DNA from: Neorhizobium galegae
GTDB lineage: Bacteria; Pseudomonadota; Alphaproteobacteria; Rhizobiales; Rhizobiaceae
Direction: 5' to 3'
NCBI RefSeq assembly: GCF_017877055.1
Contig: NZ_JAGIPG010000004.1
Coordinates: 434,001-498,000, forward strand
Length of the DNA: 64,000 nucleotides
Of this stretch, positions 1-7,475 are shown piece after piece. Numbering within the stretch: position 1 is the stretch's first letter; each line of letters begins with the position of its first letter. A model generated the notes under the pieces. The model made no database searches, was not told the origin of the DNA, and worked only from the letters and a program-made list of their open reading frames with translations. The position numbers were made by a program, and so were the translations under genes.

Positions 1-1
1 T

Positions 2-205
2 CCAGAGATCGACCAGGAAACATGGTTCATCCCGGGCGGTGCGGCTGGCGCTGCATTCTACACCTTCCAGCAGCCCGGCATCTACGCCTATGTCAACCAC
101 AACCTGATCGAGGCCTTCGAGCTGGGCGCTGCGGCACATTTCAAGGTCACCGGTGATTGGAACGACGACTTGATGACGTCGGTCCTGGCGCCGAGCGGCA
201 CCTGA
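2..205 (+). CDS. nirK: Copper nitrite reductase NirK, C-terminal end (partial)
   Basis: The last 67 codons of a gene that begins before the window. The protein reads through [16 protein letters not shown] and [16 protein letters not shown], the C-terminal cupredoxin domain of copper-type nitrite reductase, which reduces nitrite to nitric oxide in the periplasm. The fragment contains the late conserved His region (VNHNLIEAF) near the trimer interface. nirV follows 84 bases downstream on the same strand, the usual nirKV order in rhizobia. The copper ligands of the N-terminal part cannot be checked because they lie outside the window. Confidence 0.93.
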   Translation, partial: PEIDQETWFIPGGAAGAAFYTFQQPGIYAYVNHNLIEAFELGAAAHFKVTGDWNDDLMTSVLAPSGT

Positions 206-212
206 TCGGAAA

Positions 213-246
213 CGGCCGGGAGCATGAACTGTCATGCTCCCGGCCG
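213..246 (+). terminator. Strong hairpin between nirK and nirV
   Basis: A perfect 15-bp stem (CGGCCGGGAGCATGA pairing with its complement) closes a 4-base ACTG loop, starting 8 bases after the nirK stop. No T-run follows, so it is more likely a partial terminator or an mRNA 3'-end stabiliser that sets the nirK to nirV ratio than a full stop of transcription. The pairing is seen directly; the function is inferred. Confidence 0.6.
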
Positions 247-289
247 GCCTTCATCCCCTGCAAGCTAGATTTCGCCTCGGGAGGCGAAC

Positions 290-1195
290 ATGCGATGGAC
301 ATACGACAGGCCAAAACTCCCGCTCCTCCATACCGGGCTTCCGATCACGCTGATCGCTATGTTGGCGGCGGGTATCTTCCACCAGGTGGGTTTCATGAAG
401 CCTGCGCCCCCAGAGGGCGCGATCTATGAGCCCGCGACGGTCGTCGTCCCTCCTCGTACCTACAGCTACAGGAGCGATGGAGAGTTTCTGAAGGGCACGG
501 CGCCCATCGATCCCCCGATGAAGACGGTGGTTGCAGCGTCGAGCCTGACGATCATGAAAAATCACGTCACTGCTTCGGAATACCGGGAGTGCGTCGCCTC
601 GCGCGCCTGCAAATCCTCTGAAGCGACCTCGTCAAGGCCGGACGTTCCCGCCACTGGCGTGAGCTTCGACGATGCCACGGCTTATGCCCACTGGCTTTCT
701 GATGTGACCGGCGAATACTGGACCTTGCCAACCGACGAACAGCTGGCGCAGGCCGCGGGCAAGCGGTTCCCCGACGATGCTCTCGGCCTCGATCAAGACA
801 GCAAGAACCCCGCGCTGCGATGGCTGGCCGACTACGAGCGCGAAGCGCGCGAGCGGGCGACAGGTGATCCCGTGCCCCGGCCGACCGGAAGCTTTGGGGA
901 GAACGAATATGGTCTAGCCGACTTTGGCGGCAACATCTGGGAATGGACTTCCACCTGCCATCGCAGGGTCCATCTCTATGCGAACGGTTCCGTTCGCGCG
1001 TCGGAGGAGATTTGTGGCGTCTACGTGACTGTCGGCCCGCATCGCTCGCCGATGAGTTCGTTCATCCGGGATCCGAAAGGCGGCGGTTGCGCGGTGGGCA
1101 CGCCGCCCGACAATCTAGGTTTTCGCCTGGTCAAGTCCACCCGGTGGTATGCGCCACTTCTGAAAACGCTTCGCCAGGCAGGTTGGACTACATGA
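290..1195 (+). CDS. nirV: NirV, nitrite-reductase-associated FGE-sulfatase-like protein
   Basis: A 301-residue protein with an N-terminal hydrophobic segment (about residues 12-35) followed by a formylglycine-generating-enzyme/sulfatase-modifying-factor fold: GVSFDDATAYAHWLSD near residue 125, TLPTDEQLAQAA near 145, and the family hallmark FGGNIWEWT near 217. NirV accompanies nirK in many alphaproteobacteria; its exact role in maturing nitrite reductase is not settled. A good ribosome site (GGGAGGCG) lies 6 bases before the ATG. It probably shares a transcript with nirK, with the hairpin at 213-246 between them. Confidence 0.93.
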   Translation: MRWTYDRPKLPLLHTGLPITLIAMLAAGIFHQVGFMKPAPPEGAIYEPATVVVPPRTYSYRSDGEFLKGTAPIDPPMKTVVAASSLTIMKNHVTASEYRECVASRACKSSEATSSRPDVPATGVSFDDATAYAHWLSDVTGEYWTLPTDEQLAQAAGKRFPDDALGLDQDSKNPALRWLADYEREARERATGDPVPRPTGSFGENEYGLADFGGNIWEWTSTCHRRVHLYANGSVRASEEICGVYVTVGPHRSPMSSFIRDPKGGGCAVGTPPDNLGFRLVKSTRWYAPLLKTLRQAGWTT

Positions 1196-1257
1196 TCGTC
1201 ACTCGCGCCATCCGCGCAAGCCGACGTCAAAGCGGGCCGCAGCAAACTCCGAACCGT

Positions 1258-1271
1258 TTGTCATAGGTCAA
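1258..1271. promoter_or_regulatory. FNR/NnrR-type box upstream of pseudoazurin
   Basis: TTGTCATAGGTCAA fits TTG-N8-CAA, the core of Crp/Fnr-family sites; the right half GTCAA is perfect and the left half TTGTC differs from TTGAC at one base. The centre lies about 78 bp before the pseudoazurin ATG at 1343. In denitrifying rhizobia such sites bind NnrR or FixK/FnrN; which one acts here is inference. Confidence 0.6.
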
Positions 1272-1342
1272 GGAGGACCGGCTTTTTTACCCTAGTGTGA
1301 GTTCCAACGAAGCCGAGGGCTTTCGAGAAAAGGAGTAAGGAA

Positions 1343-1789
1343 ATGAAGAAGATTTTGGCATCCCTGGTCGGCGCGGCAATCGCAACGGCTGTCTGCACAA
1401 CGGTGGCTTCGGCCGCCGATTTCGAAGTGCAAATGCTCAACAAGGGCAAGGACGGCGCGATGGTATTCGAGCCGAGCTCCCTCAAGGTCGCCAAGGGCGA
1501 TACCGTCACCTTCATCCCGACCGACAAGTCCCACAACGCTGAAACCATCGACGGGTTGATCCCGCAAGGCGCAAAGCCCTTCAAGGGCCAGATGAACGAA
1601 AGCGTGAAAATCACGTTCGACGTCGAGGGTGCTTATGCCGTGAAATGCGCGCCACATGTTGGCATGGGCATGATTAGCCTCATCGTTGTCGGCAACGCTC
1701 CTGCGAACCTGGAGGCCATAAAGACTGCGAAACTGCCCAAGAAGGCTCGCGAACGTCTCGATGCGGATATTGCTGCTTCTGGCGTTTAA
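1343..1789 (+). CDS. Pseudoazurin, periplasmic blue copper electron carrier
   Basis: A 148-residue precursor with a clear Sec signal peptide ([18 protein letters not shown]..., cleavage after ASA near residue 23). The mature part is a type I copper protein: His in KSHNAET near residue 64, then Cys-Ala-Pro-His and a following Met ([10 protein letters not shown], residues about 101-110), the four ligand residues of the blue copper site. Pseudoazurin passes electrons from the bc1 complex to copper nitrite reductase and to nitrous oxide reductase. It follows nirKV but has its own FNR-type box at 1258. Ribosome site AAGGAGTAAGGA precedes the ATG. Confidence 0.95.
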   Translation: MKKILASLVGAAIATAVCTTVASAADFEVQMLNKGKDGAMVFEPSSLKVAKGDTVTFIPTDKSHNAETIDGLIPQGAKPFKGQMNESVKITFDVEGAYAVKCAPHVGMGMISLIVVGNAPANLEAIKTAKLPKKARERLDADIAASGV

Positions 1790-2190
1790 GCCGGAGCCGT
1801 ACAGATGGCGGCCGCACCCTCGTCCTGGGTTGGACAGGCTGTTCGTGCAACAGAGCCTCAGGCGGATCCGGGAAGAGGGCTGACCCAAAGCCGACTGAGT
1901 TAGCCGTCCGGTCGAGAAACGAAGGATCTCCACTCCTTCACCACAAACCGCGTTCCGCCATTGCGCGGAAAAGCAACATTGTCGGTTTAGTGTCTCGAGC
2001 CGTAGATGTCGACGGCCGCGAACTTCCATCGGTGGCGCACAGTACACGGTCATTCAACGGGGCGTTCGATCCAGCATCCTGAATCGCGCGAATGCTCGAA
2101 GCCGGAGCCGAGAAAGCAGAGGAAGGTTCACGCGGCGCCATCGTATCCCGCCGGCAATGCCGGGAAGCCTCAAGGAGTGCCGGCCGCAGG
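1790..2190. other. Non-coding stretch with no recognisable gene
   Basis: About 400 bases between pseudoazurin and a decayed gene. Open frames exist on both strands, but none has a recognisable product or a convincing ribosome site. I see no inverted repeat strong enough to call a terminator. Confidence 0.5.
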
Positions 2191-2202
2191 CCAGGCTTGA
2201 CG

Positions 2203-2813
2203 TGGGCAACGGTGCCGTTCTGGTTGTCTCTCCGGGCTCAACAGGTCGGCGTGGCGCTTGGGCCTGGCTTACTGGTGCAATACAACAGTCCCGACGTGTT
2301 GAAGAGTAACCTGCAGAGCTTCTTAAAAGTCATTGAAGAGGGCGGAAAGCCGCAACCTGCCAGCTCCCTGACTGCCACCGCCAGTTATAGTATCATGCGA
2401 GACACGAAATCCCTGGAGTGGTTGCTGCGCTATGAGGGCTTTGACCAGTTGAATGCGGCAGATATCAAACAACGGGAGGAGCGGCAGAAGACCGGCGCGC
2501 CCTTCAATCCAACCACGGATCCGACGTTTCGGAAGCTGTTGAGGGTGGACGCGACCGTCATCTCCAAGGACCCCGACGCGGCCGATCGCAAGCTGATGGT
2601 CAACGAACCGCGCTCGCGTCATGTCGGCCCAGCCGTTCATGTCCAAACACAGCGGATGGCAGGGACGTCGTTCTCTACGTAAACCCCAGCGTACCCGCGC
2701 TGATGCCCGTGCCGCTTGAGGAGGGCAGACGTTATGCGCTCATCGCTCGCACCACGCCTCTCAAAACTGGTGCCTCGCAACTCGATCTGATCAGCTACGA
2801 TCGCCTTGATTGA
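2203..2813 (+). pseudogene. Frameshifted gene of unknown family
   Basis: One frame reads from about 2203 (VGVALGPGLLVQYNSPDV...) through ADIKQREERQKTGAPF to LMVNEPRSRH and then stops at 2682. The sense reading resumes in the next frame with VVLYVNPSVPALMPVP and LEEGRRYALIARTTP, ending at 2813. The smooth protein-like text on both sides indicates one ancestral gene with at least one indel near 2620-2660. I do not recognise the family. Either no intact start is present or it lies in the uncertain stretch before 2203. It sits as a passenger between pseudoazurin and the cco operon. Confidence 0.45.
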
Positions 2814-2990
2814 TGAGCGTAGGACCGGAGGAGCGGCACTTGGTGCATTTTCTCAGAATGCTCCCATGGGTTTGACTTGGTGCAGGCCCAAATTGCTCCC
2901 ATTGTTTGCCGATACCTAGAGTTATGGTATTTGGGGATTCGAAGCGTATGCATGAGCTATGTATTGACCGCTATATGAGGTAAAGGCTTG

Positions 2991-4643
2991 ATGGGTCAGC
3001 TGACGTCGGGAGAACGCGACCTCGCAGGGTTGGTTCTGGTATTCATGGCTGTTATCGGCATAGCAATGGCAGCTATGGGGGGAATGGAGCCGCTCGGCAT
3101 TCACGGCGTCATGGTGCTTTTGTGCAGCGTTGGCCTTCTGTTCGTGCTCATGTCCAGTGCGTTTGGTCCAGCTCCCGATCCCGCCCGTCTGAGCAAGTAC
3201 TATGACGACCCGATCAAGGTCGGTGTGGGCTTTACCCTCGCATGGGCGATCTTCGGCATGTTCATCGGTGTCTGGGCCGCGGCGCAGCTTGCGTGGCCGA
3301 GCCTCAACTTCGATACCTCCTGGGCGAGTTTCGGCCGCATCCGTCCTGCTCATACGTCCGGCGTGATCTTCGGCTTCGGCGGGAATGCCCTGATCACGAC
3401 GTCCTACCATGTCGTCCAGCGCACTTCCCGGGCGCGTCTCGCCGACCAGTTTTCTCCCTGGTTCGTTCTCCTCGGCTTCAACCTGTTCTGTCTGATCGCG
3501 GTTTCCGGCTATTTTCTCGGCGTCACCCAGTCGAAGGAATACGCGGAGGCGGAATGGTACGCAGATATCTGGCTGGTGGTCGTCTGGGTAGCCTATTTCG
3601 TCCTCTATGTCAGAACGCTGGCGCGGCGCAAGGAGCCGCACATCTACGTCGCAAACTGGTACTACATGGCCTTCATTCTCGTCGTCGCCATTTTGCACAT
3701 AGTCAATAACCTGGCGGTCCCGATTTCGTTCACGCAGGCCAAGAGCTATACGATCTGGGCGGGGGTGCAGGACTCCATGGTGCAGTGGTGGTATGGCCAC
3801 AATGCCGTCGCCTTCTTCCTCACTGCCGGCTTTCTGGCCATGCTCTACTACTACCTGCCCAAACGGGCGGAGCGGCCGATCTTCTCCTACCGCCTGTCGA
3901 TCCTGAGCTTCTGGGGCATCACCTTCTTCTATATGTGGGCCGGCTCCCACCATCTTCACTATACGGCCCTGCCGCACTGGGTGCAGAACCTCGGAATGAC
4001 ATTTTCGGTGATGCTGTTGGTACCATCCTGGGCTTCGGCGGGGAACGCCCTGCTGACGCTCAACGGCGCGTGGCACAAGGTACGGGACGACGCCACCTTG
4101 CGCTTTATCATGATGGCGGCGTTCTTTTACGGGCTTTCGACGTTCGAGGGGTCCTTCCTCGCGATACGCCCCGTCAATTCCCTGTCCCATTACACGGACT
4201 GGACGGTGGGCCATGTTCACGCTGGCGCGCTGGGATGGGTCGCAATGATCACGTTCGGTTCGCTCTACACCCTTGTGCCGTCGATCTGGAAGCGTCAACG
4301 GATGTACTCGGCGACACTCGTGGAGGTCCACTTCTGGCTCGCACTCGTCGGTACGCTCATCTACGTCTTCGCGATGTGGAATTCCGGGATCATCCAGGGG
4401 CTGATGTGGCGGACCTATTCCGAAGACAATGCCCTTGTCTATTCCTTCGTCGATACTCTGGTTGCGATGTACCCCTATTACATTGCGCGCGCGTTCGGAG
4501 GGTTGCTGTTCCTCATCGGCGCGGTCGTCGCGTCGTACAACGTCTGGATGACCGTCCGGAGTCCGAGCCCCGCGCCGTCTCCTGCGGGTGATGATTTGCC
4601 CATTGGCGAACATTCAGCCACAGTTCCATCGGCCGCGGAGTAG
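2991..4643 (+). CDS. ccoN: cbb3-type cytochrome c oxidase subunit I
   Basis: A 550-residue polytopic membrane protein, the catalytic subunit of the high-affinity cbb3 oxidase. Haem and copper ligands are visible: RPAHTSG (low-spin haem), WWYGHNAV (CuB His with the cross-linked Tyr region), the GSHHLHY pair, and VGHVHAGALGW carrying the two haem histidines. A TTG one codon upstream also reads as a start, but the ATG at 2991 is the natural choice. It opens a tight ccoNOQP operon. This oxidase supports respiration at nanomolar oxygen. No perfect FNR box is seen upstream; TTGACTTGGTGCAG at 2872 is only a weak match. Confidence 0.97.
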   Translation: MGQLTSGERDLAGLVLVFMAVIGIAMAAMGGMEPLGIHGVMVLLCSVGLLFVLMSSAFGPAPDPARLSKYYDDPIKVGVGFTLAWAIFGMFIGVWAAAQLAWPSLNFDTSWASFGRIRPAHTSGVIFGFGGNALITTSYHVVQRTSRARLADQFSPWFVLLGFNLFCLIAVSGYFLGVTQSKEYAEAEWYADIWLVVVWVAYFVLYVRTLARRKEPHIYVANWYYMAFILVVAILHIVNNLAVPISFTQAKSYTIWAGVQDSMVQWWYGHNAVAFFLTAGFLAMLYYYLPKRAERPIFSYRLSILSFWGITFFYMWAGSHHLHYTALPHWVQNLGMTFSVMLLVPSWASAGNALLTLNGAWHKVRDDATLRFIMMAAFFYGLSTFEGSFLAIRPVNSLSHYTDWTVGHVHAGALGWVAMITFGSLYTLVPSIWKRQRMYSATLVEVHFWLALVGTLIYVFAMWNSGIIQGLMWRTYSEDNALVYSFVDTLVAMYPYYIARAFGGLLFLIGAVVASYNVWMTVRSPSPAPSPAGDDLPIGEHSATVPSAAE

Positions 4644-4647
4644 GAAC

Positions 4648-5400
4648 ATGACCGATACGCCTCACAGGAAACTGGAACGGTCCGCGACGGGCTTCATGCT
4701 GGCTATCGTCGCTGCCGCCAGTGTCGGCGGGATCGTCGAGATAGCTCCCCTTTTTACGATCGACAACACCGTCGAAAACGTTGAGGATATGCGCCTCTAC
4801 ACGCCGCTGGAACTCGCCGGACGTGACATCTACGTCCGCGAAGGATGCTACGCATGCCACAGCCAGATGATCAGGACGTTGCGGGACGACGTGGAGCGCT
4901 ACGGCCCCTATTCGCTCGCTGTTGAGTCAAAGTATGACCACCCCATGCTCTGGGGGTCGAAACGCACTGGACCGGACCTCGCCCGCATCGGCGGCAAGTA
5001 CTCGGACTTCTGGCACGTCGCCCATCTGAGTAATCCGCGGGACGTGGTCCCGGAATCCAACATGCCGTCTTACCGATGGCTCGCCACGACGCCCCTGAAG
5101 CTCGGCAATCTGCCTCTCATGCTCCAGGCGCAGCGCGCAGTGGGCGTGCCCTATACCGACGACATGATCGCCAACGCTTCTGCCGATGCCCGCGGCCAAG
5201 CTGTGCCGGACAGCGACCAGTCTGCGGGCGTATCCGAGCGGTATGGCGCGGCAACGCAGATTTCCGCATTCGACGGCGTGGCGACGAACATCACCGAAAT
5301 GGATGCGCTCGTCGCTTATCTCCAGGTTCTGGGACAACTGACGAAAGCCGCTTACGAAAGCACGGCGGCTCCCGAACAGATGCCTAACCCCAACAATTAG
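4648..5400 (+). CDS. ccoO: cbb3-type cytochrome c oxidase subunit II (monohaem)
   Basis: A 250-residue membrane-anchored c-type cytochrome. An N-terminal transmembrane helix (about residues 14-35, FMLAIVAAASVGGIVEI) is followed by a single haem-binding CYACHS at residue 67 and the later conserved GPDLARIGGKYSD and MPSYRWL, where Met is the probable axial ligand. It starts 4 bases after the ccoN stop, with GGAG just upstream, so translation is probably coupled. A longer reading from 4588 is possible but would overlap ccoN by 56 bases. The protein transfers electrons toward the haem-copper centre. Confidence 0.96.
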   Translation: MTDTPHRKLERSATGFMLAIVAAASVGGIVEIAPLFTIDNTVENVEDMRLYTPLELAGRDIYVREGCYACHSQMIRTLRDDVERYGPYSLAVESKYDHPMLWGSKRTGPDLARIGGKYSDFWHVAHLSNPRDVVPESNMPSYRWLATTPLKLGNLPLMLQAQRAVGVPYTDDMIANASADARGQAVPDSDQSAGVSERYGAATQISAFDGVATNITEMDALVAYLQVLGQLTKAAYESTAAPEQMPNPNN

Positions 5401-5409
5401 GAGGACGCG

Positions 5410-5580
5410 ATGGATTTTACGCATGATACGATCGTCGCAATCTCAAAGAGCTGGGGTCTGTTCTATCTGATCGGTTTTTCGATTTGTGTCATTGTCTACA
5501 CCTTCCTGCCTTCGAACAGGAAAAGGTTCGAAAGCGCCGAGAGGGAAATTTTCGACAAGGAAGATGGCCCATGGAAGTAG
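5410..5580 (+). CDS. ccoQ: cbb3 oxidase small subunit CcoQ
   Basis: A 56-residue protein with one transmembrane helix (WGLFYLIGFSICVIVYTFL) and the typical charged tail containing FLPSNRKRFESAE and the terminal DGPWK. CcoQ/FixQ stabilises the assembled oxidase. The ATG follows AGGAGGACG, a strong ribosome site that overlaps the ccoO stop. Its last 10 bases overlap the ccoP start. Confidence 0.92.
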   Translation: MDFTHDTIVAISKSWGLFYLIGFSICVIVYTFLPSNRKRFESAEREIFDKEDGPWK

Positions 5581-6452
5581 AAGAGGTTGACCCCGTCAGC
5601 GGCCGCAAGACCACGGGCCACATCTGGAACGGCATCAAGGAGCTGGATACCCCGATACCGCGGGGCGTTCTGCTGTTCCTGATCGTCACGCACGTGTTCG
5701 CGGTGCTGTGGTGGTTCCTGCTTCCGACATGGCCGCTCGGCAGGACCTACACGAAGGGGCTACTGGGCATCGACCAAAAGACGACCGTGGAGGAGACCTT
5801 GCGTGAGGGGGCTGACGCCAGAGCCTCATGGATGAGCAAGATCGGCAGCATGTCCTACGACGAGATACGGGCGGACGAGCGGCTCATGGCCACGGTGCGG
5901 TCCACCGGTAAGCAGCTCTTCGGCGACAACTGCGCAGCCTGTCATGGCCGCGACGGAAAGGGTGGCAACAACTATCCCGACCTGACGGACGATGACTGGC
6001 TTTGGGGTGGCGGGCCGGAGAAAATCCAGCAGACCTTGATGGTGGGTATCAATTCCAGGCATCCCGATACCCGTATTGCCCAGATGCCCGCCTTCGGCAG
6101 GGACGAGATGCTCGACCGTCAGCAGGTTCTCGACGTCGCCGCCTACGTCATCTCGCTGAACGATCCGACCACATCTACCGCCAAGAACGTCAACCAGATC
6201 GACAAGGGCCGTGAGGTGTTTCTCACCACCTGCGCTGCCTGTCACGGCGAGAACGCGAAAGGCAAGCCGGACGTCGGGGCACCGAACCTAACGGACCGTC
6301 AGTGGGTTTATGGCGGGAGCCTGCAAAGCATCATCGATACGATCCATGGAGGGCGGCAGGGACATATGCCGACGTGGGACGAGCGGCTTTCGCCATCCGA
6401 GATCAAAATCCTCGCGCTTTATGTGAACGCGCTCGGGCAAGTGGAACCCTGA
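5571..6452 (+). CDS. ccoP: cbb3-type cytochrome c oxidase subunit III (dihaem)
   Basis: A 293-residue dihaem cytochrome c. One transmembrane helix (PRGVLLFLIVTHVFAVLWW) anchors two periplasmic cytochrome c domains with CAACHGRDGKG at residue 120 and CAACHGENAKG at residue 220. The chosen ATG at 5571 gives the standard MEVEEVDPVSG start and overlaps ccoQ by 10 bases; an in-frame ATG at 5484 would lie deep inside ccoQ. CcoP receives electrons from soluble cytochromes and hands them to CcoO. Confidence 0.96.
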   Translation: MEVEEVDPVSGRKTTGHIWNGIKELDTPIPRGVLLFLIVTHVFAVLWWFLLPTWPLGRTYTKGLLGIDQKTTVEETLREGADARASWMSKIGSMSYDEIRADERLMATVRSTGKQLFGDNCAACHGRDGKGGNNYPDLTDDDWLWGGGPEKIQQTLMVGINSRHPDTRIAQMPAFGRDEMLDRQQVLDVAAYVISLNDPTTSTAKNVNQIDKGREVFLTTCAACHGENAKGKPDVGAPNLTDRQWVYGGSLQSIIDTIHGGRQGHMPTWDERLSPSEIKILALYVNALGQVEP

Positions 6453-6647
6453 ATGAGTGAGACGGCGGGAAAGAGTCGTGGATGGTTCAGGCCGTTGTTG
6501 ATACTCTCGGCGGCGGCGTTGCTGGTGCTGCTGGCGAACGCGCATCTCGTCTATGTTGCCGTCTCCACACAGCCGGACTGCGTCCCCCATCTCAAGGAAA
6601 GGGGCGGCTCACCCGGAGCATACCGGGCCGCCAAGTCGGCATGTTGA
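6453..6647 (+). CDS. Small membrane protein in the cco operon
   Basis: A 64-residue protein that starts directly after the ccoP stop codon. It has one transmembrane helix (about residues 14-33, LLILSAAALLVLLANAHLVY) and a short tail ending KSAC. Position and topology suggest a CcoH-like assembly role, since the operon lacks a recognisable ccoG and ccoH, but it is far shorter than CcoH and no sequence motif proves the link. Two cysteines (PDC and the terminal AC) face the same side of the membrane. Confidence 0.75.
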   Translation: MSETAGKSRGWFRPLLILSAAALLVLLANAHLVYVAVSTQPDCVPHLKERGGSPGAYRAAKSAC

Positions 6648-6662
6648 TGTCAGGAGATCACG

Positions 6663-7469
6663 ATGGCCACTAGAGACAACACGCCCGTTCTGGTTTCCGA
6701 GCTGTCGGATATCGAGGAGACCCGCAACAAGCGATACAAGCGCGATGTCTCCTACGAAGCGCCTTTTCGCTGGCTTGCAGCTGGATGGCGTGATCTCTGG
6801 ACCCGGCCTGTCCCGAGCCTCATCTACGGTGTCGCGGTGTTTGTCGCCTCCTTGGTCTTCATCGTCTACATGTACGATACCGGAAGAGACTATTTTTTGT
6901 TTCCGGCGCTCGCGGGTTTTATGATCGTCGGGCCGCTGGTCGCCGCGGGGCTCTATCTGAAGAGCCGCGATATCGAAAGCGGCCAACGCGTCACCCTCGG
7001 GTCAATGCTTTCCGTGCAGCCTCTCGCGGGAGCTCAGGTGTTCTTCACCGGGATGGTCCTCACGATGCTCATGCTCCTGTGGATGCGAGCGGCCGTCCTG
7101 GTCTACGCGCTGTTTTTCGGGGTCCGACCCTTTCCGGGCCTCGACCACGTCGCGGCCATGCTGGTCACCACTCCAGTCGGCTGGGCGATGCTTCTGGTCG
7201 GCAGTCTGATCGGAAGCCTGTTCGCGGGGTTTGCGTTCGCCATCAGCGTATTCTCGATCCCGATGCTCCTCGACCGTAGGGTGGATGCGATGACGGCGAT
7301 GGGCGTGAGCATGGCGATCGTGTGGAACAACCTCAGGCCGATGTTGCTTTGGGGCGCGATCGTACTGGCGCTCTTCCTGATCTGCGTTGCCACCGGGCTT
7401 ATTGGATTGATCGTGATTTTCCCCTGGCTCGGCCACGCGACGTGGCACGCTTACAAAGAGATGCGGTAG
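6663..7469 (+). CDS. DUF2189 family membrane protein
   Basis: A 268-residue integral membrane protein with about six hydrophobic segments and the family opening ISRRPATS-like core FRWLAAGWRDLWTRPVPS near residue 36, followed by GVAVFVASLVFIVYM and LAGFMIVGPLVAAGLYL. DUF2189 proteins have no proven biochemical role and often lie near cytochrome oxidase genes in alphaproteobacteria. Here the gene sits between the ccoP satellite and the copper pump ccoI, 15 bases after the former and 6 before the latter, so an oxidase-assembly role is a reasonable guess. Confidence 0.85.
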   Translation: MATRDNTPVLVSELSDIEETRNKRYKRDVSYEAPFRWLAAGWRDLWTRPVPSLIYGVAVFVASLVFIVYMYDTGRDYFLFPALAGFMIVGPLVAAGLYLKSRDIESGQRVTLGSMLSVQPLAGAQVFFTGMVLTMLMLLWMRAAVLVYALFFGVRPFPGLDHVAAMLVTTPVGWAMLLVGSLIGSLFAGFAFAISVFSIPMLLDRRVDAMTAMGVSMAIVWNNLRPMLLWGAIVLALFLICVATGLIGLIVIFPWLGHATWHAYKEMR

Positions 7470-7475
7470 ACAGTC

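Noticed and set aside
1292-2053. A 253-codon minus-strand frame across pseudoazurin
   Set aside because: Its 3' half is antisense to pseudoazurin and its 5' half has no recognisable domain or ribosome site.
2872-2885. TTGACTTGGTGCAG as an FNR box for ccoN
   Set aside because: The left half fits, but the right half matches ATCAA or GTCAA at only two positions, so I did not list it as a site.
2922-4613. A 563-codon open frame on the minus strand
   Set aside because: It is antisense to ccoN, whose haem ligands and helices are unmistakable. The minus-strand product is Arg/Asp/His-rich and typical of GC-rich antisense frames.
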